From contig JAJFGL010000008.1 of assembly GCA_021776135.1 (NCBI GenBank), forward strand, positions 36,596 to 100,595: a stretch of DNA of 64,000 bases. Direction: 5' to 3'. Each line of letters begins with the position of its first letter. Position 1 is the stretch's first letter. The notes under the pieces were generated by a model, which saw only the letters and a list, made by a program, of their open reading frames with translations, was not told the DNA's origin and ran no database searches. Of the stretch, positions 31,801 to 42,738 are shown piece by piece. Both the position numbers and the translations under genes were made by a program. Origin of the DNA: Kiloniellaceae bacterium (GTDB lineage: Bacteria > Pseudomonadota > Alphaproteobacteria > Kiloniellales > J153).

Positions 31801-32885
31801 TGGCCGATCCCGCGGCAATCCTTAGCGCCCTGCCGGACCCGGTGATCGTGATCGACGGCGAAAATGCCATCGCCCATGCCAATCCGGCGGCGGAGCAGTT
31901 CTTTCACGCCAGCTTGGCGGCCTTGGCCGGGCGCCGCCTGGACGCCTTGCTGCCGTCCGATGGGCCGGTTCAAGGCTTGGTGGCCCAGGTTCGGCGCGCC
32001 GGCCAGTCGGTCACGCAATACGGCGTCGCCATCGAATCGCCGCGTATCGGCACCCACCTCGTCACCCTCGGCGTGTCGGGGTTCCGGTGCCCACAAGATG
32101 GCGAGGAAGCCATCGTGGTATCGATCCACGAGCATTCCATGGCGCGTAAGATCGACAGCCAGTTGACCCACCGCAAGGCCGCCCGGTCCATAACGGCGAT
32201 GTCGGCGATGCTGGCCCACGAGATCAAGAATCCGCTTTCCGGCATCCGCGGCGCGGCGCAATTGCTGGAGCAGGGGGCCGAGGCCCCGGACCGGGAACTG
32301 ACCCAGCTTATTTGTGGCGAGACCGACCGCATCGTCGCCCTGGTGGACCGCATGGAAATGTTTTCCGACGACCGGCCCCTGGTCCGCGAGGCGGTCAATA
32401 TCCACGAGGTTCTGGACCATGTCAGGCGCTTGGCGTTAAGCGGCTTCGCGGCCCACGTCAGTTTCAAGGAAAACTACGATCCTTCTCTGCCGGCGGTTTT
32501 CGGAAACCGCGATTTACTGATCCAGGCGTTCCTCAACCTGGTCAAGAACGCAGCCGAAGCGGTTCCCGGCCTGGGAGGAGAGATCGTGCTCTCGACCGCC
32601 TACCGCCAGGGTATGCGCCTGGCGGCGCCGGGCCAGGACACGCGGGTCGAGCTGCCGCTGTGTATCGGCCTGCAAGACAACGGCTCCGGTATTCCCGAGG
32701 ATTTGAAGGCTCATCTCTTCGAAGCCTTCGTGACCGGAAAGCCCGGCGGCAAGGGTCTTGGGTTGGCCCTGGTGGCCAAGGTCGTGGGCGACCACGGCGG
32801 CGCGATCGAGATCGATAGCGTGCCCAGGCGCACCAAGGTACGCATAATGTTACCCATGGCGCCAAGCGGGAGTAATGGCCCATGA
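31800..32885 (+). CDS. ntrB: Nitrogen regulation sensor histidine kinase NtrB (GlnL)
   Basis: PAS domain, [22 protein letters not shown]-box, N/G boxes; overlaps dusB stop. Confidence 0.95.
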   Translation: MADPAAILSALPDPVIVIDGENAIAHANPAAEQFFHASLAALAGRRLDALLPSDGPVQGLVAQVRRAGQSVTQYGVAIESPRIGTHLVTLGVSGFRCPQDGEEAIVVSIHEHSMARKIDSQLTHRKAARSITAMSAMLAHEIKNPLSGIRGAAQLLEQGAEAPDRELTQLICGETDRIVALVDRMEMFSDDRPLVREAVNIHEVLDHVRRLALSGFAAHVSFKENYDPSLPAVFGNRDLLIQAFLNLVKNAAEAVPGLGGEIVLSTAYRQGMRLAAPGQDTRVELPLCIGLQDNGSGIPEDLKAHLFEAFVTGKPGGKGLGLALVAKVVGDHGGAIEIDSVPRRTKVRIMLPMAPSGSNGP

Positions 32886-34324
32886 CCGGCGAGACGATCC
32901 TGGTGGCCGACGACGACCGGGCGATACGCACGGTCTTGAGCCAGGCCCTGGGCCGGGAGGGCTACGATGTGCGGACCACGGGCACGGCGGCGGGCCTGTG
33001 GAAGTGGATCGAGGCGGGCGAGGGAGATCTGGTCATCACCGATGTGGTCATGCCCGACGCGGATGGCCTGGACCTGCTGCCCCGCATTACCAAGCTGCGG
33101 CCCTCCTTGCGGGTCATCGTCATGAGCGCCCGCAGCACGCTTTTAACGGCGGTCAAGGCGACTGAACGCGGCGCCTTCGAATACCTGCCCAAGCCCTTCG
33201 ACTTGCGTGAGCTGGTGGCGGCCGTTGGCCGAGCGCTGTCGGAGCCCGCGGCGCGGGCGGCGGGCGCGGAGGCCGGCCAACAAGAAGGGGAGGAGGTCGA
33301 ACTGCCGCTCATCGGCCGCTCCCCGGCCATGCAGGAGATATACCGGACCCTGGCCCGGCTCATGGCGACCGATCTGACGGTTACGATCTACGGCGAATCC
33401 GGGACCGGCAAGGAATTGGCGGCGCGCGCCCTCCATGACTACGGCCGCCGCCGCCACGGTCCCTTCGTCGCCATCAACATGGCCGCGATCCCGCGCGAGT
33501 TGATCGAAAGCGAGCTTTTCGGCCATGAGCGGGGGGCCTTTACCGGGGCGGCGTCGCGCACCGCCGGGCGCTTCGAACAAGCCGCCGGGGGGACCTTGTT
33601 CCTGGATGAAATCGGCGACATGCCGCTTGAGGCCCAGACCCGTTTGCTGCGGGTCTTGCAGGAGGGCGAATACAACCGGGTCGGGGGCCAAGTGGCCTTG
33701 CGGGCCGACGCCCGGATCGTGGTCGCGACCCACCGGGATTTGCGCAGCCTGGTCCGCCAAGGCTTGTTCCGGGAGGATCTGTTTTACCGGCTGAATGTGG
33801 TGCCGCTGCGTCTGCCGCCCCTGCGCGAGCGGGCCGGGGACGTGCCCGAACTGGTTCGGCATTTCCTTATCCAGGCCGAGGCCGAGGGCTTGCCCCGCAA
33901 ATCTCTCGACGGCGCGGCGGTCGAGGTTCTCAAGGCCCAGCGCTGGCCAGGAAACGTGCGCGAGTTGGAGAATCTGATACGCCGCCTGGCGGCGCTCTAT
34001 AGCCAGGACACCATCGGCGCCGAAACCGTCCGGGCCGAGTTGGCGGAAGCCCCGGCCGGCGCCGGGGGACCGGCGGAGGAAAGCTTGTCGGTGGCGGTCG
34101 AGCGCCACATGAGCAGTTATTTTCATGGGCACGGGGACAGTTTGCCGGCCCCCGGCCTCTATGACCGGGTGCTGCGGGAGGTCGAGCGGCCGCTGATCGA
34201 TTTGACCTTGGCCGCGACCCGTGGCAATCAGATTCAGGCCGCCCGCTTGCTGGGTTTGAACCGGAATACCCTGCGAAAAAAAATACGAGACCTGGACATT
34301 CTGGTGATTCGCGGACTTAAATAG
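32882..34324 (+). CDS. ntrC: Nitrogen regulation response regulator NtrC
   Basis: Receiver domain, [24 protein letters not shown], Fis-type HTH ([20 protein letters not shown]). Confidence 0.97.
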   Translation: MTGETILVADDDRAIRTVLSQALGREGYDVRTTGTAAGLWKWIEAGEGDLVITDVVMPDADGLDLLPRITKLRPSLRVIVMSARSTLLTAVKATERGAFEYLPKPFDLRELVAAVGRALSEPAARAAGAEAGQQEGEEVELPLIGRSPAMQEIYRTLARLMATDLTVTIYGESGTGKELAARALHDYGRRRHGPFVAINMAAIPRELIESELFGHERGAFTGAASRTAGRFEQAAGGTLFLDEIGDMPLEAQTRLLRVLQEGEYNRVGGQVALRADARIVVATHRDLRSLVRQGLFREDLFYRLNVVPLRLPPLRERAGDVPELVRHFLIQAEAEGLPRKSLDGAAVEVLKAQRWPGNVRELENLIRRLAALYSQDTIGAETVRAELAEAPAGAGGPAEESLSVAVERHMSSYFHGHGDSLPAPGLYDRVLREVERPLIDLTLAATRGNQIQAARLLGLNRNTLRKKIRDLDILVIRGLK

Positions 34325-34353
34325 GCTGTGGCATAATTACAACAGACGACGGG

Positions 34354-36699
34354 GTGGCGCTTAGGGATCTAAGCGGCGGTCTAAATATGACACAAACGAT
34401 CGAAACCGCTGAGCGCACCTCCGAGCGGGCTGCCAAGGAAACGCCCGAAACGCCGGGTATTCTGGCGCGCCTGGTCGCCTGGGCGCATCGTTCCGGTCTG
34501 GAGCGAAAGCTTGCCATCGCCTTCCTGGCCGGCGGCGCCGTCTCCGGCACCGCCACGCTCATGGCCATGACCGGCAATTTCGCGGTCGCCGCCGATCCCC
34601 GCTCGTTGCTTCTACTGCTCAACCTGGATCTGATACTTCTCCTTGGTTTGGGGGCCTTGGTCGCGCGCCGGCTGGTGATTCTTTGGGCCGAACGCAAGAA
34701 AGGCCTGGCCGGATCCCAGCTGCATACCCGCTTGGTCGCGCTCTTCAGCCTGGTCGCGGTGACGCCGACCGTCGTGGTCGTGGTGTTCTCGTTCCTGTTA
34801 TTCGATTTCGGCTTGCAAGGTTGGTTCAGCGAGCGGGTGCGCACGGCCATCGAAGCCTCCACGGCGGTGGCGCGCTCCTACCTGGAGGAACACAAGAACA
34901 CCATCCGCTCGGACGCCTTGGCGATTTCACAGGATTTGAACCGGCTCGGCGTTTCTTTGGCCCTCAATCCAGCGCGTTTCAGCCGCGTTCTCGCGAACCA
35001 GGTGGGCGAGCGGTCCTTGACGGAAGCCACGGTTTTCGATCGCTCCGGACGGGTGATTGGACGGGCTGGATATAGCCTGATGCTCGATTTCGACCCCGAG
35101 GTGCCGGACTGGGCCATGAACCGCGCGAACGCGGGGGAAGTGGTGGTCCTGACGACAGATGCCGACGACCGGGTCCGCGCCCTGTTGCGCCTGCAAGGTT
35201 TCACTAATACCTACCTATTCGTCGGCCGCTTGGTCGATCCCCAGGTCTTGGCCCATATCGACCGGACCAACAACGCGGCCCTGTTGTATCAGGAGTTGGA
35301 GGGCAAGCGCTCCGACCTCCAGATTACCTTCGCGCTAATTTTCGCTGTCGTGGCGCTTCTGGTTTTGTTGGCCGCCGTCTGGGTCGGTCTCGCCTTCGCC
35401 AATCAACTGTCCCGGCCGATCGCCCAATTGATCGATGCGTCGGCCCGGGTCGGCGCCGGCGACTTAAACGTGCGGCTCCAGGATTTCGACGGCGCGGCGG
35501 AAGTCGGTTCCCTGGCCCGCGCCTTTAACAGCATGACCGGCGAGCTTGGGAGCCAACGTCACGAACTGCTGGAGACGAACCGCGAGCTCGACAACCGGAC
35601 GCGCTTTATCGAGGCCGTTCTGGGGGGCGTGTCGGCGGGGGTTATCGGCATGGACAGCCGCGGCGAGATTACCCTGCTCAATATTTCGGCCTGCAAGCTA
35701 TTATCCATCGAGGCGGACAGCCTGATCGGTAAAACCCTGGACGACGCCTTGCCTGAAATGGCAAGGCTCCTGAAAAACGCGGCGCGCCGGCCGGGCCGGG
35801 TGGCCGAAAATACCGTCAAACTGAATCGGGACGGCGGCAGCGAACGTCATTTCCTGGTTAGGATCGTGGCCGAGTACGACGAAACCGCGATCATCGGCTT
35901 CGTCGCGACCTTCGACGACGTGACGGAACTGCTTTCGGCCCAGCGTAAGGCGGCTTGGGCCGATGTGGCGCGCCGGATCGCGCACGAGATCAAGAATCCG
36001 CTGACTCCGATCCAGTTGTCGGCGGAGCGGCTGAAGCGCAAATACCTGGATGAGATAAAGAGCGACCCAAAAACCTTTCAGACCTGTACCGACATCATCA
36101 TCCGGCAAGTTGGCGATATCGGCCGCATGGTCGATGAATTCTCGTCTTTCGCGCGCATGCCCGCACCGGTCATCGCCGAGGAGAACCTGCAAGACATGCT
36201 GGACCAGGCGCTGTTCCTGCAAAGGAGCGCCCATCCGGAGATCGCCTTCACGGTGGAAGCGCCAAGCGACGCCTTCACCTTGGCCTGCGACCGCGAACAG
36301 TTCGGGCGGGCGATCACCAACTTGCTTCAGAACGCCTGCGACGCCATAGGACGCCGGCCGGCGCCGGCTAGCGGCGTCATGCCGCCCGGCGTGGTCACCA
36401 TCCGGATTGCCCAGGAAGGCCGCGAGCGGGTGCTCGAGATCGGCGACAACGGTGTCGGCCTGCCGGTCAAGGAACGCAGCCGCCTTACCGAGCCTTATGT
36501 GACCACCCGGGAGGAGGGGACCGGCCTCGGCCTCGCCATCGTCAAGAAGATCTTGGAGGACCACGGCGGCAGTCTGCGGCTATCCGACCGGCCCGGCGGC
36601 GGCGCCTTGGCGACCATGGTCCTGCCGCGCGCGGCCAAGCCGGACATCGGGGCCGTGAAGCCGGACTCGCATCCAAAGGCGGTGTCCCATGGCGCGTGA
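34354..36699 (+). CDS. ntrY: Sensor histidine kinase NtrY
   Basis: N-terminal TMs, [32 protein letters not shown]; followed by ntrX. Confidence 0.95.
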   Translation: MALRDLSGGLNMTQTIETAERTSERAAKETPETPGILARLVAWAHRSGLERKLAIAFLAGGAVSGTATLMAMTGNFAVAADPRSLLLLLNLDLILLLGLGALVARRLVILWAERKKGLAGSQLHTRLVALFSLVAVTPTVVVVVFSFLLFDFGLQGWFSERVRTAIEASTAVARSYLEEHKNTIRSDALAISQDLNRLGVSLALNPARFSRVLANQVGERSLTEATVFDRSGRVIGRAGYSLMLDFDPEVPDWAMNRANAGEVVVLTTDADDRVRALLRLQGFTNTYLFVGRLVDPQVLAHIDRTNNAALLYQELEGKRSDLQITFALIFAVVALLVLLAAVWVGLAFANQLSRPIAQLIDASARVGAGDLNVRLQDFDGAAEVGSLARAFNSMTGELGSQRHELLETNRELDNRTRFIEAVLGGVSAGVIGMDSRGEITLLNISACKLLSIEADSLIGKTLDDALPEMARLLKNAARRPGRVAENTVKLNRDGGSERHFLVRIVAEYDETAIIGFVATFDDVTELLSAQRKAAWADVARRIAHEIKNPLTPIQLSAERLKRKYLDEIKSDPKTFQTCTDIIIRQVGDIGRMVDEFSSFARMPAPVIAEENLQDMLDQALFLQRSAHPEIAFTVEAPSDAFTLACDREQFGRAITNLLQNACDAIGRRPAPASGVMPPGVVTIRIAQEGRERVLEIGDNGVGLPVKERSRLTEPYVTTREEGTGLGLAIVKKILEDHGGSLRLSDRPGGGALATMVLPRAAKPDIGAVKPDSHPKAVSHGA

Positions 36700-38080
36700 T
36701 ATTCTGATCGTCGACGACGAGGCCGATATCCGCATGCTGATCGGCGGGGTTCTGAACGACGAGGGTTATGCGACCCGCGAAGCCGCCGACAGCGACGCCG
36801 CCTTGGCGGCCTTCGCGACCCGGCGCCCGAGTTTGATAATCCTCGATATCTGGTTGCATAACAGCCGCCTTGACGGCCTGGAACTGCTGAAGGTCATCCG
36901 GCGCGACGATCCGGCGATCCCGGTCGTGATCATCAGCGGCCACGGGACCATCGAAACCGCGGTCGCCGCGATTAAGATGGGCGCCTACGATTTTATCGAA
37001 AAACCCTTCAAGGCGGACCGCTTGACCCACGTCGTCGAACGCGCGGTCGAAGCCTCGCAGCTACGCCGGGAAAACGAGGAACTTCGCCTTCGCGCCGGAA
37101 CGGAAACTGAATTGATCGGCCACTCCAACGCCGCCAGGCTGCTACGCCAGGCCATCGATAAGGTGGCGCCGACGGGCAGCCGCGTACTTATTACCGGCCC
37201 CGCCGGAGTCGGCAAGGAGGTGGTCGCGCGCATTCTGCATGGCAAGTCGCGGCGCGCGAACGGCCATTTCGTGGTCTTGAACTGCGCGACCATGCACCGC
37301 GACGATTTGGACCGTGCCTTGTTCGGTTGCGAAACCGGCGTCGAGGGCCACGGATCCCTGGGCCGGGCCGGGCTCCTTGAACGCGCCCACGGCGGCACGC
37401 TTCTTTTGGACGAGGTGGCCGACCTGCCCCTTGAAACCCAGGCTAAAATCGTTCGGGTGCTGCAGGAAAATACCTTCGCGCGTATTGGCGGCGAAGACGT
37501 CGTCGAGGTCGATGTCCGGATAATCGCCTCGACCAGCCGCGATTTGCCGGCGCTGATTGGCGCCGAGCGTTTCCGGGAGGATTTGTACTATCGCTTGAAC
37601 GTCGTGCCCCTGCCGGTCGCCCCCCTGGCCAAGCGGCGCGAGGATATCCCCGACTTGGTCAAGCATTTCATGAACCGGGCCGCCGATGTCGCCGGCTTGC
37701 CGCCCCGGCGAATCACGGCCGATGCCATGGCCACGCTCCAGGCCTACGATTGGCCCGGCAGCGTGCGCCAGCTACGCAATATCATCGATTGGATCCTCAT
37801 CATGGCCCCGGGCGAAGCGGACAACGCGGTTGACGCGGCCATGCTGCCGCCCGATATCGGGGCCATATCGCCATCTTTCGTGCGCGGCGAGGCGGGGGCC
37901 GAGATGATGTCCTTGCCGTTGCGCGAAGCGCGGGGCATCTTCGAGCGCCGTTACCTGGAGGCGCAGGTTATGCGTTTCGACGGTAATATTTCCAAAACCG
38001 CGATCTTTGTCGGCATGGAACGCTCCGCCCTGCACCGCAAATTACGCTCCCTCGGTATCAACGCACCGGATCGGCCCTAA
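36689..38080 (+). CDS. ntrX: Response regulator NtrX
   Basis: MARDILIVDDEADIRMLIGGVLNDEGYATREAADSDAALAAFATRRPSLIILDIWL, AAA+ domain, Fis-like C-terminus. Confidence 0.95.
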   Translation: MARDILIVDDEADIRMLIGGVLNDEGYATREAADSDAALAAFATRRPSLIILDIWLHNSRLDGLELLKVIRRDDPAIPVVIISGHGTIETAVAAIKMGAYDFIEKPFKADRLTHVVERAVEASQLRRENEELRLRAGTETELIGHSNAARLLRQAIDKVAPTGSRVLITGPAGVGKEVVARILHGKSRRANGHFVVLNCATMHRDDLDRALFGCETGVEGHGSLGRAGLLERAHGGTLLLDEVADLPLETQAKIVRVLQENTFARIGGEDVVEVDVRIIASTSRDLPALIGAERFREDLYYRLNVVPLPVAPLAKRREDIPDLVKHFMNRAADVAGLPPRRITADAMATLQAYDWPGSVRQLRNIIDWILIMAPGEADNAVDAAMLPPDIGAISPSFVRGEAGAEMMSLPLREARGIFERRYLEAQVMRFDGNISKTAIFVGMERSALHRKLRSLGINAPDRP

Positions 38081-38106
38081 GTCTTACTATCCACTAGGAA
38101 ATCTTC

Positions 38107-39483
38107 ATGCAGGTCATCATCTGCGGCGCCGGCCAGGTCGGTTACAATATCGCCCGGTATCTTTCCGGCGAGGATGCGGATATCACCGTCATCGATCAGT
38201 CGCGGGAATTGATCGCCAAGATCACGGAATCTCTCGATGTGAAGGGGATGGTGGGCTTCGCCTCGCATCCAGATGTCCTGGAGCAGGCCGATGCCGCCAA
38301 CGCGGACATGGTGATCGCGGTGACCTATGCCGATGAGGTCAACATGGTGGCCTGCCAGGTTTGCCACTCCATTTTCGAAGTGCCGACCAAGATCGCGCGG
38401 GTGCGCAACCAAAGCTATTTAAGCGACATGTGGTCGGATCTGTTCAGCCGCGATCACATGCCCATCGACGTGATCATCTCGCCCGAGTTGGAAGTCGCAA
38501 AGGCAATCGAACGGCGGCTGCAAATACCCGGCGCCTTCGACGTGCATCCGCTCGCCAACGGCAAGGTTTCCATGATCGGTGTGCATTGCACGGAGGAGAC
38601 GCCGATTCTGAACACGCCACTGCGCCAATTGACGGCGCTGTTCCCGGAACTCCACATCGTTATCGTCGGAATTTGGCGCGACGGTCAAGGTTTCGTCCCC
38701 AAGCCGGAGGACGAACTGAGGGCCGGGGACGATGTTTACTTCGTCGCCGAGACCAGCCATCTGGCGCGCGCCATGTCCTCCTTCGGTCACGAGGAACAGG
38801 AGGCGCGGCGCGTCATCATCATCGGCGGCGGGAATATCGGCTTCAATTTAGCGACCGCGGTGGAAAAATCGCATCCCCATGTGAGCATGAAGATCATCGA
38901 GGTCAGCAAGGAACGGGCGGAGATCGTGGCGCAGTCCCTGGAACGGGCGATCGTCATTCACGGCGACGCCTTGGACACCGAAATTCTCGAGGAAGCCGGC
39001 GCCGCGACGGCGGATACGGTGGTCGCCATTTCCAATGACGACGAGGTCAATATCCTGACGTCGCTGTTGGCCAAGTCTTACGGGTGCCAGCGCGCCGTGA
39101 CTCTGATCAACAAGGCGTCCTACGGGCTCCTAGTCGGCCCCCTGGGAATCGACACGGTGGTCAGCCCGCGCGCCATTACCGTCTCCACGATACTGCAGCA
39201 TGTGCGCCGGGGCCGTATCCGCTCGGTCCATTCGATCAACGAAGGCTTCGGGGAAGTTATCGAGGCCGAGGCCCTGGAGACTTCCAGCCTGGTCGGGGTG
39301 CCGATACGCGACGCGGACTTGCCCGAAGGGGTGCTGGTCGGCGCCATCGTGCGCGAGGACGAGGTTATCATCCCGCGCGGCGATACCGTGGTTCAGGCCA
39401 ACGATCTGGTCATCATTTTCGCCGCCACCGCCGCGGTGAAAAAAATCGAGAAGATTTTCGCCGTCAAACTGGAATTTTTCTAA
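38107..39483 (+). CDS. trkA: Trk system potassium transporter TrkA
   Basis: MQVIICGAGQVGYNIARYLSGEDADITVIDQS; second RCK domain VIIIGGGNIGFNLA. Confidence 0.96.
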   Translation: MQVIICGAGQVGYNIARYLSGEDADITVIDQSRELIAKITESLDVKGMVGFASHPDVLEQADAANADMVIAVTYADEVNMVACQVCHSIFEVPTKIARVRNQSYLSDMWSDLFSRDHMPIDVIISPELEVAKAIERRLQIPGAFDVHPLANGKVSMIGVHCTEETPILNTPLRQLTALFPELHIVIVGIWRDGQGFVPKPEDELRAGDDVYFVAETSHLARAMSSFGHEEQEARRVIIIGGGNIGFNLATAVEKSHPHVSMKIIEVSKERAEIVAQSLERAIVIHGDALDTEILEEAGAATADTVVAISNDDEVNILTSLLAKSYGCQRAVTLINKASYGLLVGPLGIDTVVSPRAITVSTILQHVRRGRIRSVHSINEGFGEVIEAEALETSSLVGVPIRDADLPEGVLVGAIVREDEVIIPRGDTVVQANDLVIIFAATAAVKKIEKIFAVKLEFF

Positions 39484-39510
39484 CCCGGTCTTGGGGAGAC
39501 ATAGAGAAAC

Positions 39511-40374
39511 ATGCCGCGCGAAGCTTATGTCAACGGGCGCTATGTGCCGCACGGGCAGGCCAGTGTCCATATCGAGGACCGGGGCTATCAGTTCGCCGAT
39601 GGCGTCTATGAAGTCGTGACCATTCACCGTGGCGCGCTGATCGACGAGGAACCCCATCTCAATCGGTTGGAACGCTCCCTGGGCGAACTGCGCATCGCCA
39701 TGCCCATGAGCCGCGCGTCCTTGAAGCTGGTGGCGCGCGAGCTGATCCGGCGCAACGCGGTTTCCAACGGCATTGTCTATCTGCAGGTGACGCGCGGCGT
39801 CGCGCCCCGGAATCACCAGTTTCCGGGCCCCGTCCGCCCGGCCCTGGTCATGACCACCAAGCAAATGAAACCGCACACGGCGAAGCTGCTGGATCAAGGC
39901 GCCAAGGTTATCGCGGTGCCCGACATTCGCTGGGCCCGCTGCGATATCAAGTCGGTCTCGCTGCTGCCGAACGTGCTGGCCAAGCAGGCGGCCGCGGAAG
40001 CCGGCGCTTACGAGGCCTGGCAGGTCGATACCGAGGGCATGGTGACTGAAGGCAGCTCGACCAATGCTTGGATCGTGACCGGCGAGGGCACGGTCGTGAC
40101 CCGCGCCGTGAGCCAAGAAATTCTCAATGGGATCACCCGGGTCTCGCTCCTCAAGCTGATCGAAACCCAGGGCTACACCTTGGAAGAACGCGCCTTCAGC
40201 CTGGAGGAAGCCAAGGCGGCCAAGGAGGCATTTATTACCTCCAGCACCTCCTTCGTCATGCCGGTGACGCAGATCGACGACACCCCGGTCGGCAACGGGC
40301 ACCCCGGAATTTTGACCGGCAAGCTGCGCCGGCACTATCTCGACTTCATGGACCGTGCCGGGGACCGGATTTGA
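39511..40374 (+). CDS. dat: D-amino-acid transaminase
   Basis: AYVNGRYVPHGQASVHIEDRGYQFADGVYEVVTIHRG, TEGSSTNAWIVTG. Confidence 0.93.
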   Translation: MPREAYVNGRYVPHGQASVHIEDRGYQFADGVYEVVTIHRGALIDEEPHLNRLERSLGELRIAMPMSRASLKLVARELIRRNAVSNGIVYLQVTRGVAPRNHQFPGPVRPALVMTTKQMKPHTAKLLDQGAKVIAVPDIRWARCDIKSVSLLPNVLAKQAAAEAGAYEAWQVDTEGMVTEGSSTNAWIVTGEGTVVTRAVSQEILNGITRVSLLKLIETQGYTLEERAFSLEEAKAAKEAFITSSTSFVMPVTQIDDTPVGNGHPGILTGKLRRHYLDFMDRAGDRI

Positions 40375-41027
40375 AAGCCGGCCGGCCCAGCGCGCTTCTG
40401 TTCGATTGGGACAACACTCTGATAGATAGCTGGGGCGCTATCCATCACGCCCTGGCGGTCACGTTCCGGGCCATGGGGCGGGAGCCCTGGAGCTACGAGG
40501 AGACGGTGCGGCGGGTACGCGCCTCAACCCGCGATACCTTCCCGGTGCTGTTCGGCGATCGGGCGGAGGAGGCGACGGAGGTGTTTTACCGCAGCTTCGA
40601 GGCCGATCACCTGAAAAAACTGAGCGCCCGCGAGGGGGCCGAGACCATGCTTCGCGAACTGGCGGCGGACGCCGGGTTTTACCTGTCGGTGGTTAGTAAC
40701 AAAAAGGGCGATCTGTTACGGCGCGAGGCCGCGCACCTGGGCTGGGATGGGCTGTTTTCCCGCCTGGTCGGGGCCAACGACGCGGCCCGCGACAAGCCCG
40801 CGACGGAGGCGGTGGACATGGCCCTAGAAGGTTCCGGCCTGCGGGCCGGGCCGGGCGTGTGGTTCGTCGGCGATACCGATATCGACATGCAATGTGCGGT
40901 CAATTCGGGTTGTATTCCCGTGCTTGTGCGCCCATATCCCCCTGAACGCCAGGAGTTCGGAGAGGCTGAGCCGCAGGTTTACGTTCCCGACTGCGCGGCT
41001 TTATTGAAAAGACTGCGGAGTCTTTGA
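40371..41027 (+). CDS. HAD-family (phosphoglycolate phosphatase-like) hydrolase
   Basis: ALLFDWDNTLIDSW, LSVVSNKKGDLLRREAAHLGWD, WFVGDTDIDMQCAVNSG; TTG start overlapping dat stop. Confidence 0.9.
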   Translation: MKAGRPSALLFDWDNTLIDSWGAIHHALAVTFRAMGREPWSYEETVRRVRASTRDTFPVLFGDRAEEATEVFYRSFEADHLKKLSAREGAETMLRELAADAGFYLSVVSNKKGDLLRREAAHLGWDGLFSRLVGANDAARDKPATEAVDMALEGSGLRAGPGVWFVGDTDIDMQCAVNSGCIPVLVRPYPPERQEFGEAEPQVYVPDCAALLKRLRSL

Positions 41028-41160
41028 TTTTGCGTTCGGCGCGAAGCGTGTTACTCAGGTGGGTGCAGGATGCACAGGCCGCGAGGGTCCTTAAAAATAG
41101 AAACCGCTTGGCCGCGCGGCGGGACTGCCCGGTCAAGGATAAATGAAAAGGTCGGAATAA

Positions 41161-41412
41161 ATGGCCGCGGAAAGATCTCAGAATGTTCAGGATGTTTTTC
41201 TGAATCACATCCGGAAAAACAAAGTTCCCGTGACAGTGTTCTTGGTGAACGGCGTGAAGTTGCAAGGTATCGTCACCTGGTTCGACAACTTTTCCGTTCT
41301 TCTACGGCGGGATGCCCATTCTCAACTTGTCTATAAACACGCGATATCGACGGTGATGCCGGCGACGCCGGTTCAACTTTTCGATCCGCAGACGGAGACG
41401 CAAGACGCCTAG
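41161..41412 (+). CDS. hfq: RNA chaperone Hfq
   Basis: [62 protein letters not shown]. Confidence 0.98.
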   Translation: MAAERSQNVQDVFLNHIRKNKVPVTVFLVNGVKLQGIVTWFDNFSVLLRRDAHSQLVYKHAISTVMPATPVQLFDPQTETQDA

Positions 41413-41448
41413 CGCGCTTTCCTGCACGCGGGGCGGGGTGGCGAAGCC

Positions 41449-42738
41449 ATGACGCGCGCCCTGGTCTTGGTTCCCGATTTGCGTGGATTTCCCGTCAAGG
41501 GCCGCGACGCGGCCGCCCGACTCCATGAAGCCGCCGGTCTGGCGCGCGCGATCGATCTCGACATTATCCACGGCGAAACGGTTTCGATCGCCAAGCCGCG
41601 CCCGGCGACCGTGTTCGGGGGCGGGGTGGTCGAGCGTTTCAAGGACTTTATCGAGGCCGAGGAAATCGAGATCGTCATCGTCGATGGGGCGCTGACGCCG
41701 GTGCAGCAGCGCAATTTGGAAACCGCCTGGAACGCCAAGGTCATCGACCGCACCGGTCTGATCCTCGAGATTTTCGGCGCCCGGGCGCGAACCAAGGAAG
41801 GTCAGCTTCAGGTCGAACTGGCGGCGCTCAGCTATCAGCGCTCCCGCCTGGTGCGCTCCTGGACTCATTTGGAGCGCCAGCGCGGCGGGCGCGGCTTCCT
41901 GGGCGGACCGGGCGAGCGGCAGTTGGAAATGGACCGGCGGATCATCACCGACCGTATCGTCAGGATCGAAGCGGACCTGGAGCAGGTCAAGCGCACGCGC
42001 GAGCTGCACCGCGGCGCGCGCCGGCGCGTGCCTTATCCGGTGGTCGCCCTGGTGGGCTATACCAACGCCGGGAAATCCACACTCTTCAACCGCTTGACCA
42101 AATCGGATGTGGTGGCCGCCGACAAGCTGTTCGCGACTCTCGATCCGACCATGCGGCGGATTAAGTTGCCTTCGGGCCTGACGGCGATTCTTTCCGACAC
42201 AGTTGGTTTTATCTCGGACCTGCCGACGGATTTGGTGGCCGCTTTCCGGGCGACGCTGGAGGAAGTCACCAGCGCCGATCTCATCGTCCATGTCCGCGAC
42301 GCCGCCCACGCGCAGAGCGAGGCCCAGTGCGCGGATGTGAATGACGTGCTCACCAAGCTAGGCTTGGAGGAGCAGATGGAGGAAGGCTTGATCGAGGTTA
42401 TGAACAAGTCCGATCTCTTGACCCCGGCGGCGCGCGCCGGCATGACGGATCGTCTGCGCCACAATCCGGGCATGCTGCTGTGTTCAGCCTTGAGCGGGGA
42501 GGGGACGGAAGACTTGCTGGCGGCCATTGACCGCCACTTGACCAGGGAGCAAGCGCAGGTGGACTTGGCGGTGGCCTTGACCGACGGCGCCGCCATCGCC
42601 TGGCTTTACGACCACGGCCAAGTCCTGGCCCGGCGCGACGACGAGCGGAAGGCTTACCTGCGGGTCCGCCTAGACAGCGCGGCCCTGGCGCGATTCCAAC
42701 GCCGCCAGCATCAGCCGGCGCCGGCCGGGACGGCATGA
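41449..42738 (+). CDS. hflX: GTPase HflX
   Basis: ERQRGGRGFLGGPGERQLEMDRR, VALVGYTNAGKSTLFNRLTKSDV. Confidence 0.96.
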   Translation: MTRALVLVPDLRGFPVKGRDAAARLHEAAGLARAIDLDIIHGETVSIAKPRPATVFGGGVVERFKDFIEAEEIEIVIVDGALTPVQQRNLETAWNAKVIDRTGLILEIFGARARTKEGQLQVELAALSYQRSRLVRSWTHLERQRGGRGFLGGPGERQLEMDRRIITDRIVRIEADLEQVKRTRELHRGARRRVPYPVVALVGYTNAGKSTLFNRLTKSDVVAADKLFATLDPTMRRIKLPSGLTAILSDTVGFISDLPTDLVAAFRATLEEVTSADLIVHVRDAAHAQSEAQCADVNDVLTKLGLEEQMEEGLIEVMNKSDLLTPAARAGMTDRLRHNPGMLLCSALSGEGTEDLLAAIDRHLTREQAQVDLAVALTDGAAIAWLYDHGQVLARRDDERKAYLRVRLDSAALARFQRRQHQPAPAGTA

